This document shows, one piece after another, positions 1 through 10,309 of a stretch of 64,000 nucleotides of DNA. Location of the stretch: NCBI GenBank assembly GCA_003013855.2, contig PVNU02000924.1, forward strand, positions 310,001 to 374,000, in the 5' to 3' direction. This DNA comes from Liriodendron chinense. Lineage: Eukaryota > Streptophyta > Magnoliopsida > Magnoliales > Magnoliaceae. Below the pieces are notes generated by a model that ran no database searches, had not been told where the DNA came from, and was given only the letters and a program-made list of their open reading frames with translations. The stretch's first letter is position 1; each line of letters begins with the position of its first letter. The translations under genes and the position numbers were made by a program.

Positions 1-59
1 ACGGGCGGCCCATGGCAGGCCGCCCGGAAAAAATTACGAGAGTTGCCACTCTCCGCTGC

Positions 60-67
60 TATAAATA
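60..67 (+). promoter_or_regulatory. LTR TATA box (element A 5' LTR)
   Basis: TATAAATA followed by a C/T-rich stretch, a typical plant core promoter arrangement. The same octamer is present in all four LTRs (23219-23226, 34544-34551, 56898-56905). U3 therefore probably ends about 30 bases downstream. Confidence 0.75.
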
Positions 68-420
68 CCCCCTCCCCCTTCTCTTTTAAAAAGAACAACC
101 GGCCAGAGAGAGTCCGTCCATTGGAGTCATCCTTCTCCACCCTTAGCCCATTTTTCCACCAAGGAGAGCCCGAGTGAGGAGAGCCTAACCCTGGTCCAGC
201 TTTGCCTGACCACTGGTCCAAGCCTCCCCAAGCCATTCAAGTCCTGATCCAGCCACTCGAAGCCAACCCTTGCGACACCTCCGTCCATCCAGCTATCATT
301 TTTCCAGCATCATCTCATTTGCATCTAGCATAAGTGCAACATTTACTTTTCTTCCAACCCCCCTGCTTCACTACTGGCACCTTGATCCATCAAGTACACA
401 TGCATATGTCTTTATATTAA

Positions 421-656
421 AGCACCTGTCAGTTCGAGCGTATGCTCTGGGCTTGCCCGTTGTTGGAACCTGCCCATCAGAAACTCTTACTGTTCAGACC
501 TGCATTCATGCTTCACCATAAAACACCTTGATCATTCAAGCACACTGCATACGTCTTATATTAAGCACCTGTCAGTTCGATCGTACGCTCTGGGCTTGCC
601 CGTTGTTGGAACCTGCCCATCAGAAACTCTTACTGTTCAGACCCGCATTCATGCAT
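421..656 (+). repeat. 143-bp tandem duplication inside the LTR
   Basis: The segment beginning AGCACCTGTCAGTTCGA recurs at 421 and 564, and includes the CCCGTTGTTGGAACCTGCCC block in both. The duplication is present in every LTR (for example 23576 and 23718 in the 3' LTR of A), so it predates both insertions. It lies downstream of the TATA box, in the transcribed part of the LTR. Confidence 0.85.
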
Positions 657-728
657 CATGTCATTCATGAGAATATACGAGGATTAAAATAGACTTTCAA
701 GTATTAGTTCGATTCTGTGAAGTAGAGA

Positions 729-863
729 CCGTACTTCGGTACGGGCAGTGTGTGGGGTGCTTAACCTCTTCCCACCTTGTAACCGTGATCCCTTACCTTG
801 AATCTCTGGTCGTAGATCAAAAGGAGTCATTTTAGAGGAAGGAATCTTCGGATCCCCTTCTCT
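729..863 (+). other. Two UUCG-loop hairpins in the transcribed LTR
   Basis: Hairpin 1 (729-744) is CCGTAC-TTCG-GTACGG, a perfect 6-bp stem closed by the very stable C(UUCG)G loop. Hairpin 2 (834-863) has 13-base arms around a second C(TTCG)G loop; in this LTR the stem has two A/C mismatches and one G/T wobble. Both occur in all four LTRs. Hairpin 1 is at 23883-23898, 35213-35228 and 57567-57582. In the 3' LTR of B, hairpin 2 (57672-57701) has only one mismatch. Confidence 0.7.
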
Positions 864-1117
864 AACATTTCTACGGGGTCTAGCCGACTGTAGATTCGAA
901 GTAATTGGCTAGTGGCGACTCTGGTCTTATATAAATTCACTTAAACACATCCAGCTCAATACGACAATCAAACGAAGCCCTCGAGAACGAGGCAAGCCAG
1001 TGGCACAAACGGCGATTTCGCACTCACGCATCCTCATCTCCTTCTTTTCCGAAAGGAAAGGGGAAGGGAGAAGAACGTCGTGTGGGAGCGCGGAAAAATC
1101 GGCCAGGGTCCACAGAA

Positions 1118-1135
1118 TGGCGACTCCGCTGGGGA
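1118..1135 (+). promoter_or_regulatory. Primer binding site (tRNA)
   Basis: TGGCGACTCCGCTGGGGA begins three bases after the LTR end. It starts with TGG, the complement of the tRNA CCA tail. From memory, Ogre-type elements use a tRNA-Arg primer with a site of this kind; I cannot check the tRNA here. The leader from 1136 to the gag start at 1409 is A-rich and has no recognised gene. Confidence 0.85.
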
Positions 1136-1408
1136 ATGAGCTAGTCCCACTAGTCGTGATCCAACTTGAAAAACGGAATCATTCCTGTATTTGAAAGTCA
1201 CTAATCCTCATACAATCTCATCTGCATGGCATTCTACCCAAAACCCAAAAAAAAAATATAGAAAATCCTAAAACCAACAAAAAAAATAGAAAATCCCAAA
1301 ACCCAAAAAGAGTAGAGTATAGTCCTCACCATTGCGCCTACTCGAGCTCAACGTACGCGGAGACAACTTTCCTTCCGCAGCATAATCCGCACTCGGGCTC
1401 AACAAGCC

Positions 1409-4267
1409 ATGTCCGACCACGAAGAAGAAACTCGTCTCTTCCCTGCTCTTGAGATGACCGAAGCGCAACCTCCAGCGTAACAGCCCATTAATAATACGCC
1501 AATCATACAAGAATTGGCACAAGGAGTGAGAGCAATGCAAGAAATGCTCTTGCAATTCATGCAATCACAAGCCACCGCAGCAGCCAACAATCAGGTTGGC
1601 CCAGTTCAGCAATCTCAGCAGCCATGCCGGGTCCTTTCGGCCTCCAGTTCAAATCAAGCACAACCATCGGAGTCTACCCAAGACTACCGACAACAGCCAT
1701 CTCAGCCCTTCGCTATGGGGCATCCTTCTCAATATCTTCCTGCGACGACAAGGCCATCTTAGAGCACTTCCGTTGCAGGAACATCCAGTCAACCTCCAGT
1801 CAATCCTACAAACAACAATCTCAGTAGATCTCAGAATGCCCCCGCCGATGGGACACCTTTTCAATTTCAGCACATCCCCGCCGATGGGATTTAAATTCAA
1901 TTTCCAGCAACAGGGACAGCACTGGCGAATGCCCACAACGGGGGTCAGTGTCAAGCCCACATCAATCAGCGGACAGTGGCGAATACCTAACAAGGGGGTC
2001 ACTTCCCAGCATCTCAGCCTCCTGTAAACAGGAGCACTTTTCAATTCCAGCACATCCCCGCCGATGGGATCCCAGTTAATTTTCAGCAATCTTCAATTCA
2101 GCAAAATCCAGTTAATTTCCAGCAATCTTCAATTCAGCAAAACCTAGTTAATTTCCAGCAAGTTCCAGTTCAACCTTCAGTACAGTCTCCAGTTCAGTTA
2201 CCATCATTTCAAGCTCAAGTTCATCAGAATCCAGTTCAATCATCAAACCAATTTCAGCAACCCGCGGTTGCTTTTCAGCAAGCCCATAGGGTCGAAGACA
2301 TCGACCACTATGCCAAAAAAGAACGTGCCTTACTCCAGGAGGCACCAGTCGCTCGAACAGATCACTCAGGACTGGACGAGTTGCGGGAGCAGTTCCAGAT
2401 CTTGCAAAATCAGCTTCAGCGACAGCAAGGAATCGACCTACCTTCGACCAAGTTCAGAGACTTGTGTCCTTTCCCAGATGCTCAGGTACCTCAAAACTTT
2501 GAGGTTCCAAAGTTCAAAAGATACGACGGCAGCGGTTGTCCCACAGCACATCTCAAGGCCTTCTGTGGAGAGCTGAGTGCAATCTCAGGAAATGAAGGGG
2601 CCCTCATTCGTTTGTTCCAAAAATCTCTGAAGGGCGATGCCCTCGATTGGTACACTTCATTGGATTCCCACCGCATCAGGACGTGGGAACAGCTTTCCCA
2701 GGCTTTCGTTGACAGATTTGCGTACAATCTCAACATGGCACCCAGAAGAGCCGACCTCGCAGCTCTCAGGCAAAGGAGTGATGAAACACTGTCAGCCTAC
2801 GTGGGACGTTGGCGAGCTATGGCAGCCAGAATGCGGACACCCATCGACGACGAAGAACAAATCTCCATGATTGTTCATTCAACATACCCAGGCATATCCG
2901 GGTATCTCATCTCGCATCCATATGCGAATTTCTCACAATTGATCCGTGCTGGAGAGCAAGTCGAAGCAGGAATCCGGGCCGGGACAATCTCCCCATGGCC
3001 TCATCAAGCCACTACAGTCAAGAGGAACAGAGTGGAAGGAAGACCTATCGGGCACGGGAATGGAAACCGTAGTGGTTCTCCTCCTCGCCCAACGGAGGTA
3101 AACAACATCAACACCACTGCTCAAGGAAATCAACGTGCTCCCCCACAGGGACGTCAACAGTATCAGCAGAATCTAGTTCAGCATCAGCCTCAGCGGTATC
3201 AGCCACAACCGAATCCTCAGCCACAACCACCTCGACAACAGCAGCAGTTCAGAGGAAAAGGCCAATACTCATACCAGAACAGGCAGAATTACAGGGAGTC
3301 CAGGAAGTTCACTCCACTCAGTCAACCACTTAGTCAAATCATGACTACACTGGTACAAAAGCAGTTACTCACTCTGATGACACCTAGGCCTCCGCCTCAT
3401 CCTCTGCCTCCAAACTACCGAGAAAATGAGTACTGTGCCTACCATCAAGGACGTGGCCACGCCACTGATCGATGTTATACTTTGAAAAATGCTATACAAG
3501 ACCTAATTGATGACTGCAAGATCGTCATCTCGGTCCCTGGAACTTCTCCAGCAGCTTCCACCAACATCCTTCAGAATCCCCTGCCTCAACATCCGACGGA
3601 TCCCAGTTCGTCTCGTGGCCCTGCAGTCAATAGTATAGAAGAAGGGGACCATATCAATCGCTTCTTCTCCCCTATTCAGTCCATTCATGCCTACACTTAT
3701 GAGCCGACAAATCCTCCTCCAGTCTTGCAAGGGGCAAGTCCCTTTCTTCCTTCAATCTCCGAGCCGGTAGTGCTCGAAGGAGCACCTTTATATGATATAC
3801 CAGTTGTTCAAGGGACACCTTACAACCATTCGAGCTGGGAACCAGTCGTCCTGGAAGGAGCACAATCATACATTGAGCCCTCATACGAACCTGTCATCTT
3901 GTAAGGGGCAACTCCAGAACAATCCAATCCGCAATGGAAGGATTATACCCATCAACAACAAGAACCCGTTGTATTGGAAGGAGCTCTTCCAGTCGAACCA
4001 GTCATATTGCAAGGGGAAAATCCCGGGGGCGTATCAATCACGCTACGGCAGCTCGGACGAACAGAGAAACCTCCTGCCATATCAAGAGGACCAGTATTCA
4101 TTCCATGGGAGCCTCCCACCCCAGGAACAGTCAAGCCAGGACCACGACCTTATGTGGTCTATGAAGACAAGCCTTGATACTACCCCTTCAGCACAGGCAA
4201 CAATGTAGTTCTCAAGGCAAAAGCTCCATACGAGGAAGATCTGGTACCTACACCAACACCATTGTAA
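1409..4267 (+). pseudogene. gag: gag (capsid/nucleocapsid) of element A, with in-frame stops
   Basis: Structural protein that packages the element RNA. The first ATG of the frame is at 1409 (MSDHEEETRLF). An N-terminal part rich in Gln, Ser and Pro, with repeats such as NFQQSSIQQ, leads into a typical Ty3/gypsy capsid domain (LKGDALDWYTSL, TWEQLSQAFVDRF) at about 2500-2990. A Gln/Pro/Arg-rich stretch follows, then the zinc knuckle CAYHQGRGHATDRC near 3438, a CX2HX4HX4C form as in Tat-lineage gags. Beyond it is a linker with repeated EPVVLEGA motifs. In-frame stops lie at 1478, 1760, 1892, 1988, 3902, 4175 and 4265; all but 1892 are shared with element B. The frame continues directly into the protease, so gag-pro was one polyprotein. 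I see no separate ORF before gag. Confidence 0.85.
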
Positions 4268-4273
4268 GAACCG

Positions 4274-6277
4274 GTGGTCCTAGAAGGCAAAAGGGAGGAA
4301 AACTACAAAGAGGTTCCATGGCACTATCCAGAATGTGCGGAAGTGGGGAACATGAATCCCAATGGGCGTTGCATCCGAAGAGATAATCAGAACAGAGGAG
4401 ATACCAAAGGTGCTATCTCAGGCCTCGGCAACAAAAATGAAGCCGCATACGATGTGGCGACTCAGCTCAAGTCAATCCCTGCACAAATCTCAGTATGGGA
4501 GCTACTCTGCACATCTTGCATACACCGAGAAATGTTTGCCAAAACCTTGAACGATGCTCATGTCTCCTCCGATACGGCACCAGAAATGATAGCTTTGATG
4601 ATTGGACAACTCCTGGCTCCGCGCGCCATCACCTTCACAGATAATGAGTTGCCACCAGAAGGGCGCGATCATGGGCGATCCCTCAACATAGCCTTACGAT
4701 ACAAAGACCTTTGTGTTCCGCTGGTCCTTATCGATAATGGCTCAAGCTTAAATGCCTGCCCACTCAAGACTGCAGAACGTCTGGGAATCAGTCCTTCTTC
4801 ACTCCGACCCAGCACCATATGCGTCAGAGCATTCGACAACACCCGCCGATCAGTGGAAGGGGAGGTCGACATAGAGGTACAGATAGGTCCGGAAGTCTCC
4901 ACCATCACATTCCAAATCTTGGATATATCAGCCTCTTTCAACATGTTGCTCGGACGACCGTGGCTGCACAAGGTTGGAGCTGTGCCATCAACCCTGCATC
5001 AACGAGTGAAGTACATCTGTGGAAATCAAGTGATCTCTATCCATGCAGAGAAGGAACTCATCATTCCTTCTAATGCTGCTGCCACTGAACCAGACATCCC
5101 GGTCATCGATATCCAGCACTCTGAAGAAGACGTCCCGTTTCACAGTTTTGAATTCGAGACTGTGAACTCTATCGCCAATCCAGAACCAATAAGGGTGGAC
5201 CGTGTCTTTTCACCGGCAGAGCATCTTAGCCTCAAATACCGAATGAAGAATCACTTCAAGTCTAGAAAGGTACCGCTGATATATAACCAACGCAAATGGG
5301 GACTCGGATACAGGTCAACATTCATGAACAAAATGAGGAAGAAATTTCGGTGCTCACCCATCCAGTTCGTCAAGCCCGGAGAACCTTGCAAAGATCCAGA
5401 AGGGAATCAACCGACTGCACTATACAAAGGCCTCCCGATGAGCCTAGTTTGGGCCACGTGGCCCCCCATTCGATGGGATCAGATTCTCGAACCATCTAAG
5501 CCTCCAGAAGAAGAAGGAAATGATGAAGACGAAGAAGGAAGACAAACACAGCAGCTTCAGGACCAGGTTACCCTGACACCTGCTCCCAACCAGGGGCACA
5601 ACCTGCCCACGTCAGCACCAATCAACCAGGGGCACAACCTGCCCACTTCAATCAGCCAGGGGCACAACCTGCCCACTTCAATCAACCAGGGGCACAACCT
5701 ACCCACTTCAATCAGCCAGGGGCACAACATGCCCACTTCAATCAGCCAGGGGCACAACCTGCCCACTTCAATCAGCAAGGGGCACAACTCGCCCATCTCA
5801 GCACCAATTAGCAAGGGGCACGACTTGCCCATCTCTGCAAAGTCAACATCATCAATCATCAGCCAGGGGCAGAAGCAGCCCATCCATTGGACCCAGAAAG
5901 GGAAGTGGCCAGCCCTAGATTGGTCTGATGTCCAGGTTCCAAACTTGTGTCTCACTGTGGAACCAGACGAACTGCAATGCGAGGTAAGTGATCCGGGAGG
6001 GACTGAGTACGATTCAGATCTCGAACCTGACCAGCAAGAAGTCATGGTCATTGGGCCAGATCGTGACTCTTCGCCCAAATCATCAACCCCCACCTCTTCA
6101 GGGGAGGAAGTGTGGGGTCCTGAATGGTCATCTGTTCCCCTAACTTTTGAATCAGCCAAAGAGCCATCTGAGGGCTTTGGCTTCCAAAAAAAACGCCTGT
6201 CTAGGCAACGATCGGAACTTTGGAACAAGTTGGGATCAATCAGGGTCTGCAATGCCCGCTTGTTCAAAGTCCCGTGA
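4274..6277 (+). CDS. Protease region of element A (retropepsin), in frame with gag
   Basis: Aspartic protease that would cut the polyprotein; it works as a homodimer. The open frame starts after the last gag-linker stop (4265), so the true start is the gag start and the N-terminus here is arbitrary. The active-site motif LIDNGSSLNACP is near 4727, with DNG in place of the commoner DTG/DSG. The second conserved motif, NMLLGRPWLHKVGA, is near 4940. Downstream are a linker with a 10-residue repeat (5588-5839) and an acidic segment. A strong splice donor (GAG|GTAAGT) at 5984 falls on a codon boundary, so the last 294 bases are probably intron rather than coding sequence. Open in both copies. Confidence 0.75.
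   Translation: MVLEGKREENYKEVPWHYPECAEVGNMNPNGRCIRRDNQNRGDTKGAISGLGNKNEAAYDVATQLKSIPAQISVWELLCTSCIHREMFAKTLNDAHVSSDTAPEMIALMIGQLLAPRAITFTDNELPPEGRDHGRSLNIALRYKDLCVPLVLIDNGSSLNACPLKTAERLGISPSSLRPSTICVRAFDNTRRSVEGEVDIEVQIGPEVSTITFQILDISASFNMLLGRPWLHKVGAVPSTLHQRVKYICGNQVISIHAEKELIIPSNAAATEPDIPVIDIQHSEEDVPFHSFEFETVNSIANPEPIRVDRVFSPAEHLSLKYRMKNHFKSRKVPLIYNQRKWGLGYRSTFMNKMRKKFRCSPIQFVKPGEPCKDPEGNQPTALYKGLPMSLVWATWPPIRWDQILEPSKPPEEEGNDEDEEGRQTQQLQDQVTLTPAPNQGHNLPTSAPINQGHNLPTSISQGHNLPTSINQGHNLPTSISQGHNMPTSISQGHNLPTSISKGHNSPISAPISKGHDLPISAKSTSSIISQGQKQPIHWTQKGKWPALDWSDVQVPNLCLTVEPDELQCEVSDPGGTEYDSDLEPDQQEVMVIGPDRDSSPKSSTPTSSGEEVWGPEWSSVPLTFESAKEPSEGFGFQKKRLSRQRSELWNKLGSIRVCNARLFKVP
5588..5839 (+). 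repeat. Coding minisatellite in the protease linker
   Basis: Eight tandem copies of a 30-bp unit encoding variants of SQGHNLPTSI, with two 36-bp variants containing an extra AP. Copy number is the same in element B (40069-40320). Low-complexity linkers of this kind are often unstructured; no function is inferred. Confidence 0.9.
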
Positions 6278-6410
6278 ATTTCAAAAACCCAAAAAAATCA
6301 AAAACTTTCAAAAGCCAAAAACATCTAGTATTTCCATTTCAGAAAAATCTCAAAAATCAAAAAACATTTCTTTCCCTGCATTCAATAGTGTGCCAAGTTC
6401 GTCTAAAGAG
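5984..6410 (+). other. Probable intron between protease and RT (right boundary uncertain)
   Basis: Protease and RT lie in different frames, with a stop at 6275-6277 between them. A consensus donor GAG|GTAAGT sits at 5984 in phase 0. In-phase AG acceptors that restore the RT frame are at 6314 and 6410. The best pyrimidine tract (TTTCTTTCCCTGCATTCAATAG, ending 6388) is out of phase and would run into TAA. Ogre elements are known to carry an intron at this position. A programmed frameshift in the 6147-6277 overlap is the alternative. Confidence 0.5.
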
Positions 6411-7838
6411 TCGCATGAGTTTGAAGTCAAATCATATGATTTCGACATCGAATTAGACTTCGAACTCATGGGTCTGGACGAAGCTCGGGACGAGGAAGAT
6501 GATGATCCTGCTCCCGAACTTGAGGATCTCCTCAAAAAGTTTGAATCCAAAGCCAATGTTGTAGCCGATGATTTCGTGATAGTAAACTTGGGGACGCCTG
6601 AGATCCCTAGGGAAGTACGCATTGGAAAATCGTTGCTACCTGAGATGAAACAAAAAATGATAGAGTTCCTAGCTCCAAGATTGTCCAACTTCGCGTTCTT
6701 ATATAAAGACATGCCGGGGCTCGATGAAGAGCTCGTTGTACACCATCTGCCAACCAAGGCAGATATGAAGCCAGTGAAGCAGAAACTTCGAAGAATGAAG
6801 CCAGAGTGGGCCCTGAAAGTCCGAGATGAAGTCATCAAGCAATACAACGCGGCATTCTTGGTAGTCTCCAATTACCCTGAATGGCTCGCCAACATCGTAC
6901 CAGTACCGAAGAAGGATGGCAAGGTTCGAATGTGCATCGACTTCCGAGATCTCAACAAAGCCAGTCCAAAAGATGACTTCCCTTTGCCACATATCGACAC
7001 TCTGGTCGACAACACTGCTGGATACAAGATCTTCTCATTCATGGACGGGTTCTCAGGTTACAATCAGATTAAGATGGCCGTCGAAGATCGTGAGAAGACA
7101 TCATTTATCACTCCCTGGGGAACCTTCTGTTACAGGGTGATGCCGTTCGGTCTGAAGAACGCAGGAGCAACACATCAGCGAGCAATGACAGCACTATTCC
7201 ACGACATGATGAACAAAGAACTTGAAGTATATGTGGACGACATGATCGTCAAATCTGGCACAATTGAAGGACACTTTGAAGATCTGAAGAAGCTATTCAA
7301 CAGATTAGAAAAGTACAAGCTCCGTCTCAACCCTCAGAAATGTGTCTTCGGTGCAATGGGAGGCAAACTCCTCAGCTTTATGGTGAGCGAGGACGGCATC
7401 AGGGTCGACGAGACCAAAACCAGAGCAATCATTGAGATGCCCCCTCCTAGAACAAAGAAAGAAATTCGTGGCTTTCTCGGCAGAATTCAATACATCAGTC
7501 GCTTAATCTCACAGCTCACACCTATCCGTGAGCCCATATTCAAGCTCCTTCGGAAGAACGTTCCAAAAGAATGGAATGATGATTGCCAAGTCGCCTTCGA
7601 CCGCATCAAGAAGTATCTCATGAATCCTCCAGTCCTAGTGCCACCCACTCCCGGACGACCACTATTGTTATACATCTCGGTAGCAGCAGAAGCCATTGGC
7701 TGTGTCCTCGGCCAGCACGACGAGACCGGGAAGAAGGAACAAGCAATATACTATTTGAGTCGAAAGTTCACCGACTACGAGACCAGGTATTCCCCGATCG
7801 AGAAGACTTGCCTCGCCCTAGTCTGGGCAACTCAGTGA
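6147..7838 (+). pseudogene. Reverse transcriptase and RNase H of element A
   Basis: Copies the element RNA into DNA. The RT fingers/palm are recognisable: WLANIVPVPKKDGKVRMCID near 6880, FMDGFSGYNQI near 7035, TPWGTFCYRVMPFGLKNAGA near 7110, and the catalytic YVDD at about 7230. The connection domain and gypsy-type RNase H follow (PLLLYISVAAEAIGCVLG near 7660; YYLSRKFTDYETRYSPIEK). The frame is cut by TGA at 7836, most simply a CGA-to-TGA change because the next residues continue the same domain. The first ATG at 6147 lies in the probable intron, so the true exon begins near 6315 or 6411. Confidence 0.9.
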
Positions 7839-8360
7839 CTCCGTCAATACATGATTGCATTCCCTATTCTCCTCCTCGCTCGCATGGATCCGCTCAAATA
7901 CCTGTTCGAGAAACCGGCGCTCACTGGAAGGATAGCTAAATGGCAGCTACTCCTGTCTGAGTTCGACATCACCTATGTCACTCAGAAGGCAATCAAGGGA
8001 CAGGCCCTCGCCGATCATCTTGCGGCTCACTCCCTCCTGGATTATCAACCGCTCAAGACGTTCTTCCCTGATGAAGATCTCTTGTTCATTGAAGAAGACA
8101 AAAAGAAGAAAAAAGATGAGTGGACGTTATTCTTCGACGACGCAGCAAACTCTAAAAGGAGCGGTATTGGAGCAATCCTCTACTCTCCAGACGATGTCCC
8201 TATTCCTATCTCGAGGCGCATCGCGTTCGAGTGCACCAACAACATGGCAGAGTACGAAGCATGCATCGCTGGCTTAAGGGAAGCCATAATCTTGGGCGTC
8301 AAGGAGCTACGAGTATTTGGAGACTCACAGCTTATCATCAATCAGACCAATGGCGAATAG
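7839..8360 (+). pseudogene. RNase H tail and archaeal-type RNase H (aRH) of element A
   Basis: Same frame as the RT. The first part (PLKYLFEKPALTGRIAKWQL) ends the gypsy RNase H/connection. The aRH domain that marks the Tat lineage follows: WTLFFDDAANSKRSGIGAIL with the first catalytic Asp, NNMAEYEACIAGL with the Glu, and VFGDSQLIINQTNGE with the second Asp. The last catalytic Asp, in FADALATLAS, lies beyond the TAG at 8358 at about 8470. All catalytic positions are therefore retained, but the domain is split by the stop. Confidence 0.85.
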
Positions 8361-9857
8361 AAGACCAAGGATGAGAAGTTGATACCATATCATGTGTATC
8401 TTGACAATCTGATCGAAGAATTCAAGGAAATCACCTTCTCATACATGCCCAGAGCCAAGAACCAGTTTGCAGATGCTCTCGCCACACTCGCATCAATGCT
8501 CGAGATCCCAAAAGGAGCTTCAGAATGGGAGCTCACAGTCGAAATTCAAAAAGAGCCTGCTTTCTGCCTGCAAATAGAAGAAGCCGAAGCTGTCCCTGAC
8601 AAACCCTGGTATGCCGACATCAAGCAATATCTCGAAACCCAGGAGTATCCAGAGTCAGCAACAGCAACAGATCACCGAACCATTCAACGTTTGGCCGGCC
8701 AGTTCACCATCAGTGGCGAAGTTCTTTACAAGCGATCCTATAATCACATCCTCCTTCGATGCGTCGATGAAACAGAAGCTGCAAAGATCATGAAAGAAAT
8801 ACATGAAGGAATCTGTGGCCCACACATGAATGGGCACATGATGGCAAAGAAGATTCTACGACTCGGCTACTATTGGCTCACCATGGAGACAGACTGTTGC
8901 CAGCACGTCAGAAAATGCTTCAAGTGTCAGGAGCATGCAAATCAAATCCATGCCCCATCATCAGAGTTATACAACCTGACCACCCCCTGGCCCTTCTCCA
9001 TGTGGGGACTTGACATCATCGGCAAGATCAGTCCCAAAGCATCAAATGGTCATGAGTACATACTTGTGGCAGTCGACTACTTCACCAAGTGGGTAGAGGC
9101 AGCCTCCTACACCACGATTGCAGCATCTCAAGTGATCAAATTCATGAAGAACAACATCATATGCCGGTATGGAATCCCTAATGCCATCATCACAGATAAT
9201 GGGACCCCGTTCGTCAACAAGAAGATGGATGACTTCCTCAGCAAATTCAAGATCCAGCGTCATCGATCAAGCCCCTACCGTCCTCAGATGAATGGTGGGG
9301 TAGAAGCCGCAAACAAGACAATCGTCAGGATATTCGAGAAGATGGTCGTGACCTATCGAGATTGGTCAGATATGCTCCCATATGCACTTTGGGCCTATCG
9401 AACGTCTGTACGGTCTGCTACGGGCGTTACTCCTTTCGAGCTTACTTATGGAATGAAAGCAGTTCTACCAGTCGAAGTGGAAATACCATCACTTCGGGTG
9501 TTATTAGAAAGCGGAATTGAAGAAGGAGAATGGCAACGGGCCAGATTCGATCAGTTGCAGCTAGCAGATGAAAAGCGCATGAGTGCACTAAGTCATTCAC
9601 AATGCTATCAGAAAAGGATCGCTTGGGCTTACAACAAGAGAGTCCGGAAAAGAAGTTTCAAGGTAGGCGACATGGTCATGAAGAAGATTCTACCGTAGCA
9701 CCTTCCGGATCCCAGAGGAAAGTTCAAACCCTCGTGGGACGGGCCGCTGATCATCAGAGAAGTACTTCCTGGAGGCGCCCTCAGACTCACCAGCATGAGA
9801 GGGGTGGATCTTCCTGAGCCAACCAACGCCGACAACGTGAAGATCTTTCACGGGTAA
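8361..9857 (+). pseudogene. End of aRH and integrase of element A
   Basis: Inserts the DNA copy into the genome. Continues in the RT frame after the stop at 8358. Seen in order: aRH end (YMPRAKNQFADALATLAS), the zinc-binding HHCC region (HEGICGPHMNGH ... CFKCQEH, about 8800-8935), and the DDE core with Asp in MWGLDIIG (~9010), Asp in ITDNGTPF (~9200) and Glu in NGGVEAANKT (~9305). A C-terminal GPY-like part follows (WDGPLIIREVLPGGALRL). A TAG at 9696 interrupts it; the natural stop is TAA at 9855-9857. No chromodomain is seen, as expected for the Tat lineage. Confidence 0.9.
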
Positions 9858-10309
9858 GTCATTCTGACCTTATCAAGAGTTACTTTAATAGAGCTGAAGT
9901 CAAGAGGTCGAAGCTAAGATCTCTGAGAAATCATTCCCGTCCACCAACAAGTGTTTCAAATAAAGGGATTCGAAAAGAGGAAAATACAAAAAAAAAGAGG
10001 AGGAAAAATACAAAAAAAAAGAGAGAAAAAGAATACAAAAGAAGAAGAAAAGAGAAAGAAAAAGGGAAGCCAAAGCAAAGCACTCAAAAAAAAAAAATCA
10101 ATCCAAGAAACACAGTCATCCATCCATTCATCTCAGAGGGGTCTTTAGCAAAGACCGACAGCTTTATCATCGTAACTTAGGATAAGGGCTGAAAGACTGC
10201 CATCGGCCGGCAACGACGGAATCCCGACCTCTAGCCGCCGCAGTTATCCAGAGATCTAGAAAGAAAAGAAAAAAAAAGAAAAAGAAAATGTGTGCCTAAA
10301 CAAAGAGGG
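9858..10309 (+). other. A/purine-rich spacer after integrase
   Basis: Long A and GA runs (9960-10100 and 10255-10290) separate pol from the hairpin array. I see no gene. Runs of this type could act as extra plus-strand primers, but nothing shows that here. Confidence 0.6.

Larger units (their letters stand above)
1..1114 (+). repeat. 5' LTR of element A (3' portion)
   Basis: It ends in GGTCCACA at 1114, three bases before the primer binding site. Base 1 corresponds to base 34485 in the complete LTR of element B. It holds a GC-rich inverted repeat (2-25), the TATA box, a 143-bp internal duplication and two UUCG-loop hairpins. It is nearly identical to the 5' LTR of element B and clearly less similar to its own 3' LTR at 22739-24266. 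Confidence 0.95.

Noticed and set aside
270..521. 83-codon frame in the LTR, also in B
   Set aside because: It lies over the LTR internal duplication and is not conserved as a frame in the 3' LTR of A.
2381..2383. TTG as gag start
   Set aside because: The gag frame is open upstream and homologous in style (Gln-rich); the ATG at 1409 is the more sensible start, with later stops being mutations.
5557..6267. 236-codon minus-strand frame with repeated VGRLCPWLIE
   Set aside because: Mirror image of the coding minisatellite in the protease linker.
6388..6389. Splice acceptor TTCAATAG|TG with the best pyrimidine tract
   Set aside because: With the donor at 5984 it puts RT out of frame and hits TAA within a few codons; kept only as a note.
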